In this document: positions 17,074 to 25,664 of the stretch, piece by piece
How the letters are laid out: each line of letters starts with the position of its first letter
Position numbering within the stretch: the stretch's first letter is position 1
Assembly: GCA_964457925.1 (NCBI GenBank)
Contig: CAYWGH010000014.1
Span: 1-64,000, forward strand
Reading direction: 5' to 3'
From: Coneutiohabitans sp964457925
GTDB lineage: Bacteria > Zhuqueibacterota > Zhuqueibacteria > Zhuqueibacterales > Zhuqueibacteraceae
Length of the DNA: 64,000 nt
Notes under the pieces: model-generated
What the model saw: the letters and a program-made list of their open reading frames with translations, nothing else
Databases searched by the model: none
What the model was told of the DNA's origin: nothing
Made by a program: the position numbers and the translations under genes

Positions 17074-17186
17074 TCCAAAACTTCGAGCACCTTGAAAATT
17101 TTGTGGTTTTTAGTACAACGGCCAAATCGTTTCGGGGACACGCTTTTTAATAGGTTGCGATTTTGCACTGACCCTAATTGTGGCGG

Positions 17187-17777
17187 TTACACTAGCACCC
17201 CCTTGCTCGAAGGTATGCCCGTCTGGCGCGGATCGATCTCAGCCGCCTCGCGCAGCGCGCGTGCCAGTGATTTGAAAATAACTTCGATTTGATGATGCGT
17301 ATTCCGCCCCGCGAGCAGCGTGGCGTGAATCGTGGCTTTGGCATTGCCGGCAAAAGCGTACAGAAAATCTTCCACCAACTCTGATGGAAAATCGCCTGCC
17401 TGGCCGCTGCTGAAGGTGGCTTCGAGATGCAGATAGCCGCGCCCGCTCAAATCCACCACGGTGCGGGCCAGGGCCTCGTCGAGCGGAACATGGCTGGTTG
17501 CAATGCGCGTGAGGCCTTTGCGATCCCCAAGCGCTTGCAGAAATGCAGTTCCGAGCACGATGCCGGTATCTTCCACGGTGTGATGCGCATCGACGTGCAA
17601 ATCGCCGGTTGCTTTTACTATCAAATCGAACAAACCGTGCACCGCCAGCAGCGTCAACATGTGATCGAAGAATCCGATGCCGGTGCTGATGTCATGTTGG
17701 CCGCTGCCGTCGAGGTTCAATTCGACCGTGATTTCGGTTTCACCGGTTTTGCGGGAGAGGGTGACGTGTCTGGGCAT
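17187..17777 (-). CDS. hisB: Imidazoleglycerol-phosphate dehydratase HisB
   Basis: 196 residues, the usual single-function length. Diagnostic motifs are GFFDHMLTLLAVHG, DAHHTVEDTGIVLG (Mn-binding His pair and Glu), DLSGRGY, AGRNTHHQIEVIFK (second metal-binding His pair) and the C-terminal SSKGVLV. It catalyses dehydration of imidazoleglycerol phosphate to imidazoleacetol phosphate in histidine synthesis. It is the last gene of the minus-strand his cluster, 9 bp after the inserted DUF5615 gene, so transcription appears to continue through that pair. No fused phosphatase domain is present. Confidence 0.97.
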   Translation of the reverse strand: MPRHVTLSRKTGETEITVELNLDGSGQHDISTGIGFFDHMLTLLAVHGLFDLIVKATGDLHVDAHHTVEDTGIVLGTAFLQALGDRKGLTRIATSHVPLDEALARTVVDLSGRGYLHLEATFSSGQAGDFPSELVEDFLYAFAGNAKATIHATLLAGRNTHHQIEVIFKSLARALREAAEIDPRQTGIPSSKGVLV

Positions 17778-17786
17778 GGGGTGGCG

Positions 17787-18125
17787 CTATCCTGGGCGGC
17801 TGATTCGAATCAATTGGTTCACAAGTTGGGTCTCTGACACAATGGCTTGATGAATGCGATGTGCAAGCGCGACAAAATCTAAATCGAACGTATAGACAGT
17901 AATGCCAAAATGAATAGGTTGTTGCTGATGAATGCGAATAAAATGCCTTCGATTCAACGTTAAGAGTACACGCTGATTAGCAATGGCAAACGCCAATACT
18001 TGTTCATCGGGCATCACTTGGCCAGCTTGCCCGGCTTCCAGGGTTGTCAAGACATCGTGACCTAATTGCCTGAGCTCTTCAACCGCAGGCATAGGAAAGT
18101 TTTCGTTCGAGTATAAACGCGCCAT
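17787..18125 (-). CDS. DUF5615 PIN-like putative toxin
   Basis: 112 residues with the DUF5615 PIN-like pattern. It begins ARLYSNENFPMPAVEELRQLGHDV (a DENxP-like loop in which the first acid reads S-N-E-N), then PDEQVLAFAIANQRVLLTLNRRHF (conserved Asp/Glu and the LT-x-N-x-x-x-F strand). PIN-like proteins of this class are probable ribonucleases of toxin-antitoxin-like pairs. The start is 3 bp after the stop of the DUF433 gene. The pair sits inside the his operon between hisD and hisB. The usual Asp in the LTLD/N-x-D site is Asn here, so activity is uncertain. Confidence 0.85.
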   Translation of the reverse strand: MARLYSNENFPMPAVEELRQLGHDVLTTLEAGQAGQVMPDEQVLAFAIANQRVLLTLNRRHFIRIHQQQPIHFGITVYTFDLDFVALAHRIHQAIVSETQLVNQLIRISRPG

Positions 18126-18128
18126 GTC

Positions 18129-18458
18129 TTAAGCTCCCTCATTCTCACGAATTTGCGACTCGATTTCTTCTCGGTGAGCACGATAATATGCCCAGGCGTT
18201 TGTCAAATCTTCCGCGCGCAAAGCTGGATAGCAGCGCAGCAACTCGGCTTCGCTGGCGCCAAGACGCTTTGCCTGTACTAGAACCCAGACCGGAATACGC
18301 GTGCGCACAATGCACGGTTCACCTCCGGCCACCTCGAGATTGCTTTCAATCCCGGGAAAAGCATCTCCGAGATCACGTGCTATCCATTGCAAGACTTGCG
18401 CTTTTTCACCGCGCGTCATCGCGGATATGAGTTTTTCTGCTTCTTGTAAAGTATTCAT
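18129..18458 (-). CDS. DUF433 putative antitoxin
   Basis: 109 residues. The C-terminal ~60 residues match DUF433: GGEPCIVRTRIPVWVLVQA, then LGASEAELLRCYPALRAEDLTNAWAYYRAH, a helix-turn-helix-like fold. The N-terminal ~40 residues form an amphipathic helical extension (EAEKLISAMTRGEKAQVLQWI). DUF433 proteins are normally encoded just before a DUF5615 PIN-like gene, as here (3-bp spacing). It is expected to bind its partner and the operon's own DNA. It lies 32 bp after hisD. Confidence 0.88.
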   Translation of the reverse strand: MNTLQEAEKLISAMTRGEKAQVLQWIARDLGDAFPGIESNLEVAGGEPCIVRTRIPVWVLVQAKRLGASEAELLRCYPALRAEDLTNAWAYYRAHREEIESQIRENEGA

Positions 18459-18490
18459 ATCGGTGCCTCAATGAAAGTTCAAAAGTATTT

Positions 18491-19774
18491 CTATCCCTTT
18501 CTTGCCCGCACTGCCTCTGCGTGATTCGGCAGCCCCTCGATCTCCGCCAACGCTTCAACATGTCTGCGCTCGCGTATGAACGCCTCGCGACTGTACTCAA
18601 CCAGACTTATGTATTTGCAGAAATCCCTCACACCGAGCGGTGAACTGAAGCAACTGCTGCGTCCGGTGGGCAGCGTGTGATTCGTGCCCGCAATGTAATC
18701 GCCCATCGGCACGGGCGAATAAGGTCCCAGAAAAATCGCGGCAGCATTGGTAATTCGTTCAGCCGCCAACCGCGGCGAGGCGGTGATGATCTCGAGATGT
18801 TCGGGCGCGATTTCATTGATTGCAGCAACGCCTTCGTCAAGCGAGCCCACCACGAAAGCCGCGGCATAGCGCCGCACGGATTCTTGCACGATAGCCGCGC
18901 GCGCAACCTGTGAGGCCAACTCATTGACTCGCGCGGCAACACGCTGGGCGAGAGTCGCGTCCGTTGTCACCAACACGGCCTTGGCCTCAACATCATGCTC
19001 GAGTTGGGAGATGAGATCGCGCGCCACCCACTCGGCGTCAGCGGTTTCATCCGCCAGAATCGCGATCTCGCTCGGTCCGGCAATGCTGTCAATGTCAACC
19101 ATGCCGAACACTTGCCGTTTTGCGGCGGCGACATAGCTGTTGCCCGGCCCGACGATTTTATCGACGCGTGGAATCGAGGCTGTGCCGAACGCGAGCGCCG
19201 CAATCGCCTGCGCGCCGCCGATTTGATAAATCTCATGCACGCCCGCCAGCCCGGCGGCAACCAATAAATGCGGATCAATGCCGCCGGGCCGCGGCGGTGT
19301 GACCATGACAATGCGTTGCACGCCCGCGAGCCGCGCTGGAATGGCGAGCATCAGCACGCTTGAGGGATAAAGCGCGCGGCCGCCGGGAACATAAATGCCA
19401 ACCGCAGTCAGCGGCACAACCCGTTGCCCAAGACGCACGCCCTCGCGCTCGAATTCCCAGCTTGTCTCAACCTGGCGTTGATGAAAGCCTGTGATATTTT
19501 GACTCGCGGCTGCCAACGCCTCGCGAAATGCTGCGCTCACCTGTTGACGCGCCAATGGCAAGGCGCCGGCCGGCACGCGCAACTCGTGCGCCTGCAAATC
19601 GACGTGATCGAATTGCCGGGTATAAGTCAGTAGAGCTTCATCGCCGCGTTTGCGCACTGTTGCAATGATCTCACGCACCGCAGTTTCGATTTTATCATTG
19701 GCGGAAAAATCATAGGTGAAAAGCTGCAACAGCTCCTGCCAGTGTTGCGGCTGTTCAGCTTGCAGAATTCTCAT
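18491..19774 (-). CDS. hisD: Histidinol dehydrogenase HisD
   Basis: The start is set at ATG 19774 (MRILQAEQPQHW), giving 427 residues, the family length; eight further codons upstream lie within hisG. Motifs include YVPGGRALYPSSVLMLAIPA, KIVGPGNSYVAAAKRQVFG (the GPGN signature), IAGPSEIAILAD, SQLEHD (zinc ligands Gln/His) and GTNHTLPTGR (catalytic and zinc-binding His). It performs the last two oxidations from histidinol to histidine. The start overlaps the 3' end of hisG by 20 bp, indicating translational coupling. Confidence 0.97.
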   Translation of the reverse strand: MRILQAEQPQHWQELLQLFTYDFSANDKIETAVREIIATVRKRGDEALLTYTRQFDHVDLQAHELRVPAGALPLARQQVSAAFREALAAASQNITGFHQRQVETSWEFEREGVRLGQRVVPLTAVGIYVPGGRALYPSSVLMLAIPARLAGVQRIVMVTPPRPGGIDPHLLVAAGLAGVHEIYQIGGAQAIAALAFGTASIPRVDKIVGPGNSYVAAAKRQVFGMVDIDSIAGPSEIAILADETADAEWVARDLISQLEHDVEAKAVLVTTDATLAQRVAARVNELASQVARAAIVQESVRRYAAAFVVGSLDEGVAAINEIAPEHLEIITASPRLAAERITNAAAIFLGPYSPVPMGDYIAGTNHTLPTGRSSCFSSPLGVRDFCKYISLVEYSREAFIRERRHVEALAEIEGLPNHAEAVRARKG

Positions 19775-20420
19775 GCACTGCCTTTCGCAAACGCGCAATC
19801 AGTTCGTTGATTTGTGCGAGCTTGAGTTTGTGGCTCGCCTTGTTCACGATCAAACGCCCGGTGCTTTCGCCGATGATCTCGTGCACCATCAAACCGTTTT
19901 GCCGCAGCGTTTCGCCGGTTTCCACCAGATCGACGATGCGATCGGCCAGGCCCACCACCGCCGCCAGCTCCACCGAGCCGTCGAGCTTGATGATCTCGAC
20001 CTGCGCGCCGCGGCTCGCGAAATAATCGCGCGTCAGGCGCGGATACTTCGTGGCCACGCGCAATTGCGATTGCAAAATGTAGCCTTTGCCAGCGTCTTCC
20101 GGCCGCCCCGCCACGGCAATGCGGCAATGCCCGATTCTCAAATTCAGCGGCGCATCGACTTCTGCGCCGCTCTCGAGCAACACGTCGAGTCCCGCAATGC
20201 CGGCGTCGGCAATGCCATATTCCACATACGTCGGCACGTCGCTGTTTTTGACAAGCAGGAAGCGAAAGGTTTCATTCGCATCGGACGCAAAGCGCAAGCG
20301 CCGCGAGCTGAATAATCCCGGATCGCGCACGAGGCCGGCGAGTTGCAAGAGCTTGATCGCCGGCTCAAAAAGTTTGCCCTTCGAGAGCGCCAGCGTGATT
20401 TCGGATTGGTGATTTCGCAT
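19755..20420 (-). CDS. hisG: ATP phosphoribosyltransferase HisG, short form
   Basis: 221 residues, so this is the short, HisZ-dependent form without the C-terminal regulatory domain. It opens with ITLALSKGKLFEPAIKLL. YGIADAGIAGLDVL (the usual G-x-x-D-x-G loop) and IVDLVETGETLRQNGL (the phosphate-binding ETG-T motif) follow. It is the committed step of histidine synthesis, joining ATP and PRPP. It lies 15 bp after hisZ and overlaps hisD, consistent with one operon. Confidence 0.95.
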   Translation of the reverse strand: MRNHQSEITLALSKGKLFEPAIKLLQLAGLVRDPGLFSSRRLRFASDANETFRFLLVKNSDVPTYVEYGIADAGIAGLDVLLESGAEVDAPLNLRIGHCRIAVAGRPEDAGKGYILQSQLRVATKYPRLTRDYFASRGAQVEIIKLDGSVELAAVVGLADRIVDLVETGETLRQNGLMVHEIIGESTGRLIVNKASHKLKLAQINELIARLRKAVHENSAS

Positions 20421-20435
20421 TGCGCATTTCGGCGC

Positions 20436-21428
20436 TCAGGCCGCTGCTTGTGATATGGCTTCGACCAACCGGTCAACGTCGAATGAAAACCCGACCGCCG
20501 GACAATCGAAACCGAACTGTGAAACGAGATGATCGTAGCGGCCGCCGGATCCCGCTTCGTAGCCAAGGCCATGAACATAGACTTTGATCATCACGCCGCT
20601 GTAATAACCCATGCCCTGCACCTCGCCGAGATCGATGACGAGGTTCTCCGCCAGCCCGGCGTTTTCGAGACGATCGTAAATCTGATTTAAATGCTGGATC
20701 GCGGTTGCCGCTTGCGCAGTGGGCGCCGAGGCCGCTGCCTGTGCAAGCGTTTCGCGCCCGCCGTGCAAGTTAACGAGATTCGTCAATGCCGTAATCGTGG
20801 CCGAAGGCAAATTCGTCTTCTGCAGAAAATCAAGCAGTGTGTCGACATCTTTGTGACCGAGCAGGCGCTTGATCTCTTCGAGTTGTTTATCATCGAGGCC
20901 GGCTTGATTGATCAGGCTGTCAAAATAGGCCATCGTTCCCAAGTTGATTTGAAATCCGCGCAATTGCAGCGCGCGCAAAATGCGGATGATCAACGTGAGC
21001 GCCTCGACTTCACCTTCGATTCCCGGCTCGCCCAGCAGTTCGAAACCCACTTGCCAGGATTCGCGACTGCGGCCGGCGTGCAATTCCTCAAAGCGAAAGA
21101 CCTTGCCGGAATAGGCCAGCCGCAAGGGAAATGTGAGCGCGGCATGCTTGGTCGCAACGATGCGCGCCACCTGCGCGGTGAAATCCGAGCGCAGCGCCAC
21201 GAGATTGCCTTCGCGGTCGAGGAAGCGGTAGATCTTGTCCTGCAAGCCGTTCTTGCCGGCCGCGGCAAACACATCCCAATGCTCGAAGGTGGGCGTGATG
21301 ATCTCGCGATAACCGTGCTGCCGCAGCGTTGCGGTAATCTCACGCTCGACGCCGCGACGGGCCTGGGCCTCGTCGAAGAGGTAATCTTTGATGCCCGCCG
21401 GGAGCTGGCGGAGGTGATTCAATCTCAT
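20436..21428 (-). CDS. hisZ: ATP phosphoribosyltransferase regulatory subunit HisZ
   Basis: The likely start is ATG 21428 (MRLNHLRQLPAGIKDYL), about 330 residues; a longer frame to 21497 adds an unconvincing N-terminus. The fold is histidyl-tRNA synthetase-like: PAGIKDYLFDEAQARR, ITPTFEHWD, YRFLDREGNLVALRSDFTAQVARI (motif 2 region), and a C-terminal GMGYYSGVMIKVYVHGLG..GGRYD. It lacks an anticodon-binding domain and sits next to a short HisG, so it is HisZ rather than HisS. It activates and feedback-regulates HisG. It heads the his operon. Confidence 0.9.
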   Translation of the reverse strand: MRLNHLRQLPAGIKDYLFDEAQARRGVEREITATLRQHGYREIITPTFEHWDVFAAAGKNGLQDKIYRFLDREGNLVALRSDFTAQVARIVATKHAALTFPLRLAYSGKVFRFEELHAGRSRESWQVGFELLGEPGIEGEVEALTLIIRILRALQLRGFQINLGTMAYFDSLINQAGLDDKQLEEIKRLLGHKDVDTLLDFLQKTNLPSATITALTNLVNLHGGRETLAQAAASAPTAQAATAIQHLNQIYDRLENAGLAENLVIDLGEVQGMGYYSGVMIKVYVHGLGYEAGSGGRYDHLVSQFGFDCPAVGFSFDVDRLVEAISQAAA

Positions 21429-21492
21429 TTTTTGTGAATCGATTTTATGTCGAAAATTGATGTCATAAACAAAGTCGTTAATGGTCCGATCC

Positions 21493-21565
21493 GCCACGGC
21501 TTGGCCGTGGCATTGCTTATCGCCGGATAGTCGTCGTCAAACAAAAGCCACGGTCAAACCGTGGC
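21493..21565. repeat. Pair of REP-like palindromes
   Basis: GCCACGGC-TTG-GCCGTGGC (21493-21511) and GCCACGGT-CAA-ACCGTGGC (21547-21565) lie side by side between the divergent hisZ and pabBC genes. A related palindrome is near 6317. Such paired hairpins look like REP-type elements rather than terminators. Confidence 0.55.
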
Positions 21566-21793
21566 TGAACCGTTGTCAACTTGGGGTGAAAATAGCGCAG
21601 CAGCAGCGAAATATCAAGCAAAACTCCTGTTGCATGTTTTCCATACATATGGCACTATTACCGGACAAGAACTATCACATCCACAAAGATTTGAAAAGGC
21701 AGAACAATGGTTCGGCAAGACGATCAAAAATAATTCTGCCGACAGATCATCTGCCTTTTGGTTGCGGTGAAAGCTGCGCTATGCAAAGATGAC

Positions 21794-23740
21794 ATGAAGC
21801 GACCGGATTTAATCAAGATGATGCCGACCTTTCCAAAGCCTGTCTACATTTCGGAAGCCATAACCAATAAAGGCGTATTTCCTCCCGCCTTTGTCTACTG
21901 GCTCGCCAATCAACCCAATGCGCTTTTCCTTGAAACCACTCGCCGGGATCACGAAAACACGCACAGCTACATCTTTCTCGATCCGGCAGCCGTTATCCAA
22001 TGCCATGATCTCAATCAAGTCGAAGCCAGCCTCGCTGAAATTGATCGTGCGCTAAAGCAGGGTTATTATGCCGCGGGATTTCTGGCTTACGAAGCCGGCT
22101 ATGCCTTTGAGCAGAGATTGCATTATCCCGCCGCAACGGCGTTGCCGCTGTTATGGTTTGGCATTTACGAATCCCCCATCATTTACAATCATCGGCTGCA
22201 TGCTTTTGAAAATGGCGGGGAAAAGATTGCACGCATGTTACAGCAAATCCCCGCGCAGGAAAACATCGTCTCGTCCGGTGAGATTCCCGGTTTTTTTTTC
22301 AATCTCTCCGAAAAAGAATATGAAGAGGCGATCGCGCGCATTAAAGAATACATCGCAGCGGGCGATACCTATCAAGTCAATTTCACATTCAAATTGAAAT
22401 TTCAATGGCCGCATTCGCCGGCAAGCTTGTACTGTCGTTTGCGCGAGAATCAGCGCGTGAGTTATGCCGCTTTGCTCTCGCTGGCGGATCATGCCATCCT
22501 CGCCTTCTCTCCCGAGCTTTTTTTTCGATGTGATGCAGGTCAAATCACGCTCAAACCCATGAAAGGCACGGCCAAGCGCGGCCGCACGCTGGCCGAGGAT
22601 GAGCTTCAGCAAAAGTGGCTGAAAAATTCCGCCAAAAACCGCGCTGAGAATTTGATGATCGTCGATCTGCTGCGCAACGACGTGGGCCGTGTTGCGCAAA
22701 CCGGAAGCGTGCAGGTGCCGCGTTTTTTCGAGATCGAGCGCTATGAAACCGTGCAGCAAGCCACCTCGACAATCACGGCGGCGCTGAAGCCTGACGCCGC
22801 TGTGTTGGAGTTGATGCGCTGTCTGTTCCCCAGCGGCTCGATTACGGGCGCGCCCAAGATTCGCACGATGCAGATCATTCATGATCTGGAAAGAGAGCCG
22901 CGCGGCATTTACACCGGCAGCATCGGATTTTTTTCGCCGGAACGCCGCGCCGTTTTCAACGTGGCGATTCGCACCGTGAAATTGGACAAGCAAACCGGCG
23001 CCGGCGAGATGGGCATCGGCAGCGGCGTGGTGTGGGATTCTGACAGCAACGCGGAGTATCACGAGTGCCTGCTGAAAGCACGCTTTTTGACCGAGAATGC
23101 CGGGACCTTCAAGCTCATCGAAACTTTACGCTGGGACCCCGCCGCAGGCTGGTTTCTGCTGTCCGGGCATTTGCAGCGCTTGAAAGATTCAGCGAATTAT
23201 TTTGATTTTCATTTTGATCGTGAAGAGATTCTGCGCCGCCTCGGCGAGTATGCGGCGCGATTAAGCCAGGAGCCGGCAGGCTATCGCGTGCGACTCACGC
23301 TGGATCGCGAGGGCGGGATCATCCTCGAGCATGCGCTGCTGGCAAACTTCCATGAACCCGTGCGCGTGAAACTGGCAACAACCCGAACCGATTCACAAGA
23401 TCGTTTTCTGTTTCACAAAACCACGCGGCGCGAATTGTATGATCGCGAGCTGAAGGCCGCGGAAGCGGAGGGATTTTTTGATGTGATTTTTCGCAATGAA
23501 CGCGGTGAAATAACTGAGGGCTGCCGCAGCAACATCATCATCAAAAAAGACGGACGCTATTTCACGCCGCTGCTGGAATGCGGCGTGCTTCCGGGCGTGT
23601 ATCGCGCGCATCTGATGGCCACGGGCATGCTCACGCTTGAGGAAAAAATTCTTTTGCCGCAAGAACTGGAGGAGGCGGAGGAAATATTATTGTGTAACGC
23701 TGTGCGGGGACTTGTGAAAGCTGCTTTGCAAGAAAGTTAG
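21794..23740 (+). CDS. PabB-PabC fusion: aminodeoxychorismate synthase I plus lyase
   Basis: About 648 residues from ATG 21794 (MKRPDLIKMM); the exact start is uncertain. Residues ~1-435 are a chorismate-binding PabB: KPMKGTAKRGR, VDLLRNDVGRV, FPSGSITGAPKIR, IGSGVVWDSD. Residues ~436-648 are a class IV PLP-fold aminodeoxychorismate lyase: FKLIETLRW, HKTTRRELYD (Schiff-base Lys in HKTT), GEITEGCRSNI, ECGVLPGVYRAH. Together they convert chorismate (with glutamine amidotransferase PabA supplied elsewhere) to p-aminobenzoate for folate. No pabA is adjacent. The fusion makes both steps stoichiometric. Confidence 0.94.
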   Translation: MKRPDLIKMMPTFPKPVYISEAITNKGVFPPAFVYWLANQPNALFLETTRRDHENTHSYIFLDPAAVIQCHDLNQVEASLAEIDRALKQGYYAAGFLAYEAGYAFEQRLHYPAATALPLLWFGIYESPIIYNHRLHAFENGGEKIARMLQQIPAQENIVSSGEIPGFFFNLSEKEYEEAIARIKEYIAAGDTYQVNFTFKLKFQWPHSPASLYCRLRENQRVSYAALLSLADHAILAFSPELFFRCDAGQITLKPMKGTAKRGRTLAEDELQQKWLKNSAKNRAENLMIVDLLRNDVGRVAQTGSVQVPRFFEIERYETVQQATSTITAALKPDAAVLELMRCLFPSGSITGAPKIRTMQIIHDLEREPRGIYTGSIGFFSPERRAVFNVAIRTVKLDKQTGAGEMGIGSGVVWDSDSNAEYHECLLKARFLTENAGTFKLIETLRWDPAAGWFLLSGHLQRLKDSANYFDFHFDREEILRRLGEYAARLSQEPAGYRVRLTLDREGGIILEHALLANFHEPVRVKLATTRTDSQDRFLFHKTTRRELYDRELKAAEAEGFFDVIFRNERGEITEGCRSNIIIKKDGRYFTPLLECGVLPGVYRAHLMATGMLTLEEKILLPQELEEAEEILLCNAVRGLVKAALQES

Positions 23741-23779
23741 GACACTGTTACTTTGAAAAATATATTCATCTTCGTTTTG

Positions 23780-23848
23780 TCATCCCGGAAGGATCTTGTG
23801 AGGTTCAAGGACCTAATGCGAGTACTGCACAAGACTCCTTCTGGATGA
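23780..23848. repeat. Long imperfect palindrome (REP-like)
   Basis: The left arm TCATCCCGGAAGGATCTTGTG and the right arm (complement of TCATCCAGAAGGAGTCTTGTG) are near-identical 21-base arms around a ~27-base loop. It lies 40 bp past the pabBC stop and could terminate or stabilise that transcript. The flanking 23741-24032 holds no gene. Confidence 0.65.
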
Positions 23849-24032
23849 CATTTCGAGAGACGCTCCTACAAATCAAGGTGACAGAGTGCCGGCCTGGCGC
23901 GCAAGCGGAATTGCTGCGATTTTTTTGTGTTTTACAGCCTCGTCAAAGCGCCCGGCAGCAATTGCTGAGATAAAACAAGCTCACCAACAGATCAAGTAAC
24001 AGGATGACGCGCCTGGGAGGTTTTAAACAATT

Positions 24033-25664
24033 TCACGGCGCTTGCCCGGAGCAGCGCTTAATCCCGTTTATAATTTCTTCGTATAGCGTAAACCGCTCGA
24101 AATCCGGCTCAGCGCTTAAGGCGCGATAGAGAGCAAGCGCTTGCGGCAAATTGCCGGCGGCTTCCGTTAAACGCGCCACCCAAAAGCGTTGGAGCATGCC
24201 CATGTCTTCAAAATCTTGCGTCAGCCATTTGTAGGTCGCGAGATGTTCCGCTGGCGGCAGAATCGCAGGCAAGGCATTCAGCGTTTCGCGCCGATACATG
24301 TAATAAACATAACTTTCAATTCTCCGGCGTTGCTCCGGCGACAGTTGTTCATTATTCTTTCTCATCTCATCCGCTACACGGATCAACTCCATCGTGTAAT
24401 CGTCGTTGCGAATGTTTTGCAGCGCGGCAAGTTGAAGCCCTCGAACAAACTCCCGGTCCCGGCCGTTTTTGAGCGCTGCTGCGAAATGGGGCCGGGCTTC
24501 CTCCAGCTTTCGATTTTGCCAGAGCATCCAAAATCCCCACATGGCATGCGCATAAGCGTTCTCCGGATCCAGGGTTAATGCTTCCTGAAAACTTTCTTCA
24601 ATTTTGAGGCCGCGTGCGCCCTCGCGCCATTTGAGAAAATTTGCCCAGCCAATATGCGCCAGCACATCCGCGCTGGCTGCGCTTTTGCTCATGGCGGCAT
24701 TGCGATAGAGACATGCGATGGTTTTGTTGACGATCTCTGTAAACGTTTGCCCTTCAGGCACGCGGATATTACGCAGCCAATCCATCGCCAATTGCATTTG
24801 CGCCTGCTGCAGCTCGGGTGAATCCGGTTGCAGCGCGATTGCCTGTTCGAGCGATTTCCATGCGTCAGCGTATTCTCCGTTTGCACGCTGCAATTCCGCG
24901 GTCGCCCGCAAGTTCGATGCTTCACGCGCTGCCTTTCCAAAGTGCCAGCTCAGAAACCACAAAGCCATAACCAGTCCGAGTGCGGCAAGCGCGGCTAGGC
25001 CAATGGCCAAACGCGAAGGCTTTTTCGAGATATTTGATGCGGCCCGAGAAGTTGCGGCGGTTTCATGGCCGGAAATGAGAAACAGCTTTTCGGGATCAAC
25101 CCGCTTGGCCAATAGTTTTGGGGTGTCTTGCTCGTTCAGCCCCTCCAAGGCGATTTGCGCGCAGCCTAAATCAAACGCCGTTTTCACATCGCGGCCGTAG
25201 CCCAGCGCTTGATAAAAAGCCGTGGCAAACTTTATGGCCGCAGCATCGCCGATTTCTGACGACATGCCGATGACGCAATCGATATGTTCGGCAATCGCCT
25301 GCGCCTGCTTTTCCGAATAACAGGCATTGAGCACGACGCAGCGAATATCATCTTTCAACTCGTCAAACAACCGGCCCAGTGCACGACTCGAAACCGGCTG
25401 GCTTTCGCCGGTTTCGTCTTTCAAAACGATTTCGCCGGCGGCGCTGCCATGTCCGCTGAAATGCACGATGACGGGTTTATGCTGCAGTAGAGATCCTTGC
25501 AAATCGCCGGGCCGCACCGCCCCGTCTTGCGCAATGGCAAACTTGTCCCGGAAATCCGATTGGCGCAAGGCCTGTTTAATCGCGCGGATTTCCTCGTCCA
25601 GCTTCAAGCGGCTGGCATCGTCGGGATTCGCCGTGAGAAAGAGTATCTTGATCGCCGCGCTCAT
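24033..25664 (-). CDS. CHAT-domain protease with membrane helix and TPR-like repeats
   Basis: 543 residues. The N-terminal caspase-like CHAT domain (about 1-195) has the catalytic His in VHFSGHGSAAGEIVL and Cys in CVVLNACYSEKQAQAIA. A single membrane helix follows (about 217-240, RLAIGLAALAALGLVMALWF). The C-terminal ~300 residues are TPR-like helices (for example LDPENAYAHAMWGFWMLW, then PQALALYRALS). The effector domain is thus predicted on the cytoplasmic side, with the repeats across the membrane. It overlaps the alkaline phosphatase gene by ATGA (25661-25664). CHAT proteases are often effectors of defence or programmed-death systems; the target is unknown. Confidence 0.88.
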   Translation of the reverse strand: MSAAIKILFLTANPDDASRLKLDEEIRAIKQALRQSDFRDKFAIAQDGAVRPGDLQGSLLQHKPVIVHFSGHGSAAGEIVLKDETGESQPVSSRALGRLFDELKDDIRCVVLNACYSEKQAQAIAEHIDCVIGMSSEIGDAAAIKFATAFYQALGYGRDVKTAFDLGCAQIALEGLNEQDTPKLLAKRVDPEKLFLISGHETAATSRAASNISKKPSRLAIGLAALAALGLVMALWFLSWHFGKAAREASNLRATAELQRANGEYADAWKSLEQAIALQPDSPELQQAQMQLAMDWLRNIRVPEGQTFTEIVNKTIACLYRNAAMSKSAASADVLAHIGWANFLKWREGARGLKIEESFQEALTLDPENAYAHAMWGFWMLWQNRKLEEARPHFAAALKNGRDREFVRGLQLAALQNIRNDDYTMELIRVADEMRKNNEQLSPEQRRRIESYVYYMYRRETLNALPAILPPAEHLATYKWLTQDFEDMGMLQRFWVARLTEAAGNLPQALALYRALSAEPDFERFTLYEEIINGIKRCSGQAP

